This document shows, piece after piece, positions 58,229 through 64,000 of a stretch of DNA of 64,000 bases. The DNA is taken from NCBI RefSeq assembly GCF_019112545.1, contig NW_025064881.1, positions 49,045 through 113,044 of the forward strand. The letters are read 5' to 3'. The translations under genes were made by a program, and so were the position numbers. Within the stretch, counting starts at the first letter, position 1, and each line of letters starts with the position of its first letter. The stretch is from Guyanagaster necrorhizus (taxonomy: Eukaryota; Basidiomycota; Agaricomycetes; Agaricales; Physalacriaceae). Below the pieces are notes generated by a model that did no database searches, was not told where the DNA came from, and saw only the letters and a list, made by a program, of their open reading frames with translations.

Positions 58229-59835
58229 ATGCCAGACTCACTCTGCTGCCTGCAACATGGGAATAATTCAGAAGCATCTCCTATCAAATTTCCCTCCATC
58301 AAGCTCACAGCTTTTTGAATGAATGAATTGCTTAAGTCAAACAATCCCCCACTTGAAGCTGAGCATATTCAGCTGAAGGATGTTATAGGTGAAGGCCATG
58401 TGTTTTTAGCCAGACTACAGAAACAGATAATGCAGATACAGGCTGCACTTGAGGCAGTTTTGGATGAGGGGAGACACATCAAGTGCCTGATTGAATCCTA
58501 CAAGACAATCCTTCATCCCATCTGTATGATTCCTGATGACATTATACACAAAATCTTCTTGACATACCACTTTGAGGCTGTAATTGAAAGGCAAGGGAGA
58601 GAGTCATTGAATAGGCAGTTCATGCCATTAGTTCTTTTCCAGGTCTGCAGAGATTGGAGGAAGATCACACTGTCAACATCTCTGCTTTGGTCATTCATTA
58701 CACTGGATTTTGAACTATACAGGAATGAGCAGATGTGCCAGAATCTTCTTCAGATGCATCTTCAATGGTGTGTGATGCATGATATTATGCTATCTATCTA
58801 CAATTCAAGAGATGTTCCATAGATCTGTCTCATACCTGTTCTTATCTTGAGTGCACCACAGTGGATCAGTGTTTCAATGACTATCCCTTATGATTTTCTA
58901 TATGCTTTCTCTGTTGTTAGAGGCTCTCTTCACTGCTTAGATCATCTTTGCATCAAATTCATAGATGATGAACCTGAGTTACCTGTGGATTTGGCTAAGC
59001 CTAGATTTGACATCTTTGAGTATGCTCCACTGCTTTGCAGCCTCACTCTATAAGGAGCACACACTGTTTTCAAATGGATTAACTTACCATAGTCACAACT
59101 CACTGAGTATACTGGACATGATGGGACAGCCATCCATGCTGATATTTTGAAGCTCACAATGAATATCAACATGGCTTATCTGCAATGCTATGATGGTCTG
59201 GAGTCTTATATAATACCCTCTCCTTCATCTCATCAGCACCTTCATCTTCTTGATGTGTACAAAACCAAAGCAAGTCAAGATATGATGGAATTTAGTTTCT
59301 CATTGGTGGGGAAAATTGTTCCTCTTCTTTTACATGTAGAATTTCCTGGTCTGGAGTCTCTGAGTATGGCATATGAGCATTTGTATAGCATCCAGGTTCT
59401 CAGGTCTCTACCTGGCTTGACAGTAGGCAACTTGAAATCTCTCTCTGATACTGAATCCCCTCTGTCTGTTGAAATACAGGCTGATTTAATCAGTCTTCTT
59501 AAAACAATGACATCACTTTCCAGCTTATTGATGTCCTGTTTATTGGAATATGCTTTTGCTGAAAGTGATAAACTCATCCTCATGCTCAATGCAAATATCC
59601 ACCCAGATGTCATTCTCAGACTCATCTTGCTAGCTTTGGATTGCTTCAATGTGGGGTCAGATTTGTTGCCTTCTTTCATTGACATGGTCTAGTCTCAGAG
59701 GCAAGCTGTGGGCACATGTGCAGCATTGCAAACACTGTGTTTCTCTACACCTTTTGTCTTACCATCAGTTGGGGCAGAGGTCACTGCACATTGGAAGGAG
59801 ATATGTGATAAAGGCCTTGTCATGTATGGATACTA
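58229..59835 (+). pseudogene. third F-box copy, decayed by CpG transitions
   Basis: Aligns with 50956-52539 over the full length, with the conserved leader intron (about 58178-58228) still visible. Stops arise where the paralogue has CGA (TGA at 58316-58318), CGG (TAG at 59690) and TGG (TAG near 59091), plus others near 58820 and 59052. It retains 'HPICMIPDDIIHKIFLTYHF' and 'CRDWRKITLSTSLLWSFI'. Few indels are present, so decay is mostly by point transitions. Confidence 0.85.
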
Positions 59836-60207
59836 GCAGTCTACATATGATTTGACAGTCAATGCTACCCTAGTATATTGAAACATTGCACAGTGTGCAA
59901 TGAGAATAGATATCAAGTAGTCATCAAAACTAGATGTGTAACTGTTGCAGGATGACACAAGTATCTGATGTCAACCTTAGATAAGCATAGACAGGTTTGT
60001 CCTGAGTTGATGGTCAATCATCCTTAAGCAATTGACCATTGTACTCAGCCTGGCCATTATTCACTGTGCAAAATAACCTGCCTGCAACAGGTTATAGGCT
60101 CTGCATTTTAAGGCCTATTTTGAGCTTTTTCATCTTTATGTCTTACTTATGCCCTGTTATCTCTCCATCAATCACTTCACTACTGCAATGATATCACCAC
60201 ATACATC
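59836..60207. other. CpG-poor noncoding, probable transposon 5' flank
   Basis: Nothing coding. Lies between the F-box pseudogene and the copia Gag frame and could contain an LTR or leader; I could not define ends. Confidence 0.35.
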
Positions 60208-61719
60208 ATGCCATCTCTTGACACAATCAAAAAGGGCTTCAACAACCTAAATGCCTCCAATTGTGGCAAGTGGGAAGAAAACATGTCAGCCCTACTCAAA
60301 ACTTGCTATGAGTATCTTATCATCATTGGCTGTGATCCTGAACCAGAGTTTGCAGACTCTGAGAAGCCAACATATCAGAAGAAGGATCAGAAGGAGACTC
60401 AGATATCAGCCACTGGCATGATCTACCTCTGTCTTGATGATCCAGAGAGGATGTGGGACACATTAAAGGCACACCATCAGCAAATAAAACTGACAACTCA
60501 ACTTGTAGCTTATGAAAACTTCTTCAATCTCAAGGAGGAGACTGCTAGCCAAGCAAATACTGATACAGATGGTTCTCATCATATAACCTCTCACTGACAA
60601 TAGTTCTAACTCTATGCTCCACATGTTGTTTCTATTCATCTTGCAGACAATTCAGTCATCTACTCAGCAGAGATTGGATCAGTAGTACTGGAACCAGAGA
60701 TTCAGAGAGAGAAAGGCTCAGTGGTGGAACTTCTCAACACACTGCATGTATCAGCATTAAAAAGTAATCTCTTATCACTCTATCATCTCACACAGGAAAA
60801 GAGATTCAAGATCTCAATTGCTGGATCAGATGTCACTTTCAACCAGAGTGAAAAGATTCAATTCACTGCAACTGTAAATAAGAGCAATATCAGCTATGTC
60901 AATACTACCACACATTCATTCTCAAAATTGACCACTATTGTTGCAAACTCAAGCTTGACAAGTATCTGTTGGATGGACAATACACTTTGGCATAGACATT
61001 GCTGTCATCAAAACATAGACACTATATGGCACATGCACACAAAGCAGCTAGTAACTGGAATGAAGTGAGAGTCAGGTTCTCCAACTGATTCTATCTGCAC
61101 ACCATGCCTTACTGGCAAACTGCATCACCACAATGTTCCTTATGGCCTCTCAGAGCAGAAGAAACACCTTCTTGAGTGAGTATACAGTGATATCAAAGGT
61201 CCAATGCCTGTCACAACTCCAGAGGGCTATTGTTACTGGATAACATTCATCTGCAGTGCATCTGACACTTGGGCTGTTGAATTTCTGAAGTATAAAAGTG
61301 ATGCCTTCAATGCCTTCAAGCAATTCAAAGCATATGCAGAGAATACCCATCCAGGACTCAAAATCATCAAGTTTCAGGAAGACAAAAGTGGTGAATGTAT
61401 AGGAAAGGAGTTTATTGACTTCTGTGCTGAGCATGGAATTAAAAGGCAACACACTGAACCTGATGAACTATACCAGAATGGCACAGCAGAACAAGCCAAC
61501 CACATGATCACAGAAGCCATCACTGCTATGCTAAATGAGTGTTACAATTTTTCCCTTTATTCCTCAATTAATCCCTATTTATGCTTAGTCAAAGCACCAG
61601 AACAAGCACTTAAGACCATGAGACAAAGCTTAGTCATCACAACTAGGCCAAGTCAGTCATTGTCTTTTGACACAACAGCATTGCCCAATGACACACAATC
61701 AACTCTTTATATACAGTAG
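60208..61719 (+). mobile_element. Ty1/copia retrotransposon remnant: Gag, GAG-pre-integrase and integrase
   Basis: A 129-codon frame at 60208 ('FNNLNASNCGKWEENMSALL', 'AYENFFNLKEET') resembles copia Gag. Downstream 60721-61068 has a protease-proximal region and the GAG-pre-integrase 'LWHRHCCHQNIDTI', followed by a C-x2-C zinc pair. The integrase core at about 61180-61560 keeps D, D and E candidates ('YSDIKGPMP', 'FQEDKSGE', 'QNGTAEQANHMI'). Two stops interrupt the integrase. No reverse transcriptase or RNase H follows, so the element is 3'-truncated. It is CpG-depleted throughout. Confidence 0.8.
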
Positions 61720-61759
61720 TGATACTCAAAGATAATGAGTACAAAGAACATGACAATGC

Positions 61760-62244
61760 ACAATAGGCAGTAGTATAATTAGCATGAACTTGTACAGTAT
61801 TTAAGGAGGCTTGCTCTTGCTGGAAACCCCAGCTTTGAGCTAAAGTTTATTCACACATCATTCTATACTCAAGCTGGCTCTAAAGGCCTTGTGACACATC
61901 AATCAGAATATGCATCAGTGAACTCAGTTGATCACCCAAAGTGTGAGGTGACTTCTGTCTATCATGTGTTTCTGTTCATGTGACACTTGAGTCTAACAAT
62001 TAGCTCAAAGCTTCTAGCTTCCCTTTCTTAAGCCCAATTGTGCTGAGAAACTGAATGCCCACTCTGAACCTCACCAATCTGAACTTTGATTAAGAGTTCT
62101 TTGAACTCCTAGCCTCTATCATTAGAACTCTTTTAGGTTTACTTGTGATCATTCAGCTGTGCTGGAGACATCACTTGATTACTGCCTGGGCCATTTGACA
62201 CTACCAAGAGTTTCAGCATATTAGACATATACTACAAAATGTAA
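61760..62244 (+). repeat. LTR-like repeat
   Basis: Shares 'CAGTATTTAAG' near 61796 and 'AGCTAAAGTTTATTC' near 61838, plus 'GACACATCA' and 'GTGAACTCAGT' further on, with the reverse complement of 63600-64000. A TATTTAA box and a terminal TGTAAC are consistent with an LTR. The boundaries are approximate. Confidence 0.45.
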
Positions 62245-63597
62245 CCCCCAATCTCCCTTTTTATGACATCCCTGACTCCAGAAGAATATCTCACCAGCCC
62301 CCAAGTAGCCCCCTACCAGAAGCTGAGCCTAGCAGCTTGCATCAGAGGGACTATCAAGAAGAAGAAAGACATGAATATCCCCTCTGACCTAGATCAAGTC
62401 AGCCTCAGGTCACAGGATTCTGAAACCCCTAAGTCCTGCCCCAGGATAGTAACCTCCTGGAGGAGTTCTCTCCACCACTCTCCTCCAGCTCTTCCAGCAC
62501 CTCTCAAACCCATGGAGTTGCTGACTGTATCTGAGATTCCCTTGATGCCACTCAGATAGCTCTGAGATCTCACTGCTCAACATCTGGAAGCCAGCCTCTG
62601 AGCCCCTCCACCCAGCGTTTCATCAGAACCAGCAGTGAGTTGGGGAGAAACTCCTCAGAAAGGCTTGATGATAAGCAACAGGCCTGGGAAAACCAGAATG
62701 AGGTCATCCATCAGCTATTCCCCATATGGAACCTTAATGTCTCATTCAATTATGACCAAGCCCTCTGACAAGAAGAGCAGAGACAGCAGAATGCTCTGCA
62801 GCCAGTCTAGAGTGAGCTGGAGAAGCACATCATCAAAAGAGGATGACAGGCATAAGAAGCCACTGAGTATGATCAGCAGCACCAGGAGCAGCAGTGAAAC
62901 ATTGAAAGAGTCTGACTGGCAAGGGCTGATGTCTCCAACTGGTATGGCCTATGACCTGAGGTCATCTTGGTCCTCACTCCAGTATAGGCTGACAGATCTT
63001 TCTTGACCCTGGTATTCAGAGAATCCAGTACCACTGACTCTGACCTCTGGGCTCTGGAGTGATGGGCCAATGCAGAAACACTCACAGCCAGTGAAGCAAG
63101 AAGGAGAGATGATGGGATTCCTCCTCCAGCATGAGATGATGTCCCAGGACCCCCCTCTATACTCTCCAACTCCTCAGTATCCCCCTCTCCAAAGGACCCC
63201 CAGTGCCAATACTATATTCAAGAATGACAAGTCCATTCTCAGACACTATGGACTATGAGTCCCTAATACTGCTCACATCCCTGCTTGTGCCCTCTGAGGA
63301 TTTCTCAGGAGTCATGTGGTTGGGCAGCTCCTCAATGACAGATACTGAAGAAATGTCCAGCTCTATCATGAGTGAGTGGCAGTGGCATGAGCAACAGGAG
63401 AGAATCAGTATGACTCTGATATTGGAAGTCAGCCTGCTTTCACCTACCTCAATGCCTCTGACTTTTCAGGCCCCACTGCTGGGCCAAGTACCCAGCAGTG
63501 GGTCAATGAAGATGGTGACATGCCCTCTCCATGTTCAGGCATGTAAAATTGCAAAAATTGCGAATACATGGACTGCATTCCAGTTTAGTAAGCATGT
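62245..63597 (+). mobile_element. degenerate transposon interior, unassigned
   Basis: Frames at 62263-62559, 62635-63006 and 63203-63616 are Ser/Pro/Gln-rich and riddled with stops in each frame. Their order after an LTR-like repeat suggests a Gag-like ORF, but no protease, RT or integrase motif was seen. Confidence 0.35.
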
Positions 63598-64000
63598 AAC
63601 AGAAAATAGGACTTGAGCACACAGAAACCTAGCTATCATAATGCTAAACTGAAGTAACAATAAGCAGAGTGCATGGCCTAGTAACAGACTAATACCAGAG
63701 GGGTTAGGCTGCATGTGAGGTCCCAGCACTTGGCCCTAAATGTTAAGCCCAAATTCCATGCGACTATCAACATGTGATAAACAGTTCAGAACCTTGCACT
63801 TCAGGTTAGACTGACTGAGTTCACTGATGTGTCAATAGAGTTGTGTAGTCAAGGCATTGCAAGTAGCTCGAGATAAGATGGTGGAGAATAAACTTTAGCT
63901 TAATGCTGGAGCTACTACAGTAAAAACTGCACTACTTAAATACTGTTCTGTTATCTAGCTATAAATAAACATTCACAAAAGATATTGTCTGTCATAGAGC
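63598..64000 (-). repeat. LTR-like repeat, inverted partner, cut by window end
   Basis: In reverse complement it reads TATTTAAG, then AGCTAAAGTTTATTC, GACACATCA and GTGAACTCAGT in the same order as 61760-62244 and ends GTTAC. It is therefore in opposite orientation to the first repeat. It runs into the end of the window. Confidence 0.45.

Larger units (their letters stand above)
58085..64000. other. CpG-depleted (methylation-decayed) domain
   Basis: From about 58085 to the window end CG dinucleotides are almost absent; the few seen include ones near 63553, 63756 and 63866. The sequence to the left is CpG-rich. Paralogue comparison (51061-51210 versus 58354-58503) shows 13 CpG in the former and none in the latter, each replaced by TG or CA. 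This is the footprint of cytosine methylation followed by deamination, as known for silenced transposon regions in basidiomycetes. Confidence 0.85.

Noticed and set aside
58319..59692. Separate small genes inside the third F-box copy
   Set aside because: They are pieces of one pseudogene interrupted by stop codons at former CpG or TGG sites.
1..64000. CRISPR array, operons, ribosome-binding sites or rRNA
   Set aside because: The genome is eukaryotic, with spliceosomal introns. No regularly spaced repeats or rRNA motifs were seen.

Overview
The window is nuclear DNA from a filamentous basidiomycete, most likely an Agaricomycete. The evidence is short (about 40-70 bp) GT..AG introns, TATA-box promoters, a copper transporter/ferric reductase pair with agaric-type exon structure, F-box, DUF6699, DUF6534, HET and C14-caspase families typical of mushroom-forming fungi, an intron-bearing tRNA-Lys, and Ty1/copia remnants. 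Exon joins below were worked out by eye from splice signals, reading phase and recalled family conservation. No alignment or database search was run.

The left part (1-18 kb) carries two Zn2Cys6 transcription-factor genes facing each other (3.06-4.30 kb + and 7.07-8.32 kb -). Each is flanked on its outer side by a copy of a gene that looks like the helical N-terminal domain of fungal MLKL/HeLo-type proteins, so about 1.45-4.3 kb and 7.07-10.8 kb form an old inverted duplication. A tRNA-Lys(CUU) with a 20-nt intron lies at 11.6 kb. A HET-domain gene at 12.8-14.2 kb is broken by one in-frame TAG. A diverged copy of a segment found again at 25.4-27.1 kb lies at 16.0-17.9 kb.

The middle (18.8-31 kb and 50-57.4 kb) is dominated by an inverted segmental duplication of about 7-8 kb (21.4-29.6 kb versus 50.2-57.4 kb). 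Each arm carries a C14 caspase-like gene, GH16 fragments, a DUF6699 gene, a small membrane-protein gene and an F-box gene. Arm A is mostly intact. In arm B the caspase and membrane-protein genes are broken, while the F-box and DUF6699 genes are open. A single-copy caspase-like gene (18.8-20.5 kb) and a complete secreted GH16 gene (29.5-30.9 kb) border arm A.

The spacer (31-50 kb) is more ordinary: an F-box gene, a decayed APH-like kinase, a DUF6534 membrane protein, a frameshifted MAU2/SCC4 cohesin-loader copy, another F-box gene, and a metal-uptake pair (ferric reductase plus CTR copper transporter) on one strand.

The right end (58.1-64 kb) is strikingly CpG-depleted. A third F-box copy with several stops, Ty1/copia gag/integrase remnants and inverted LTR-like repeats sit in it. 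Comparison with the CpG-rich F-box paralogue at 51 kb shows CG changed to TG or CA, as expected from methylation-driven decay with a sharp edge near 58.08 kb.

Taken together the window looks like a fast-evolving accessory region. Allorecognition or cell-death type genes (HET, MLKL-like, C14 caspase-like) and F-box genes are being duplicated in inverted orientation, rearranged and silenced. That functional reading is inference.
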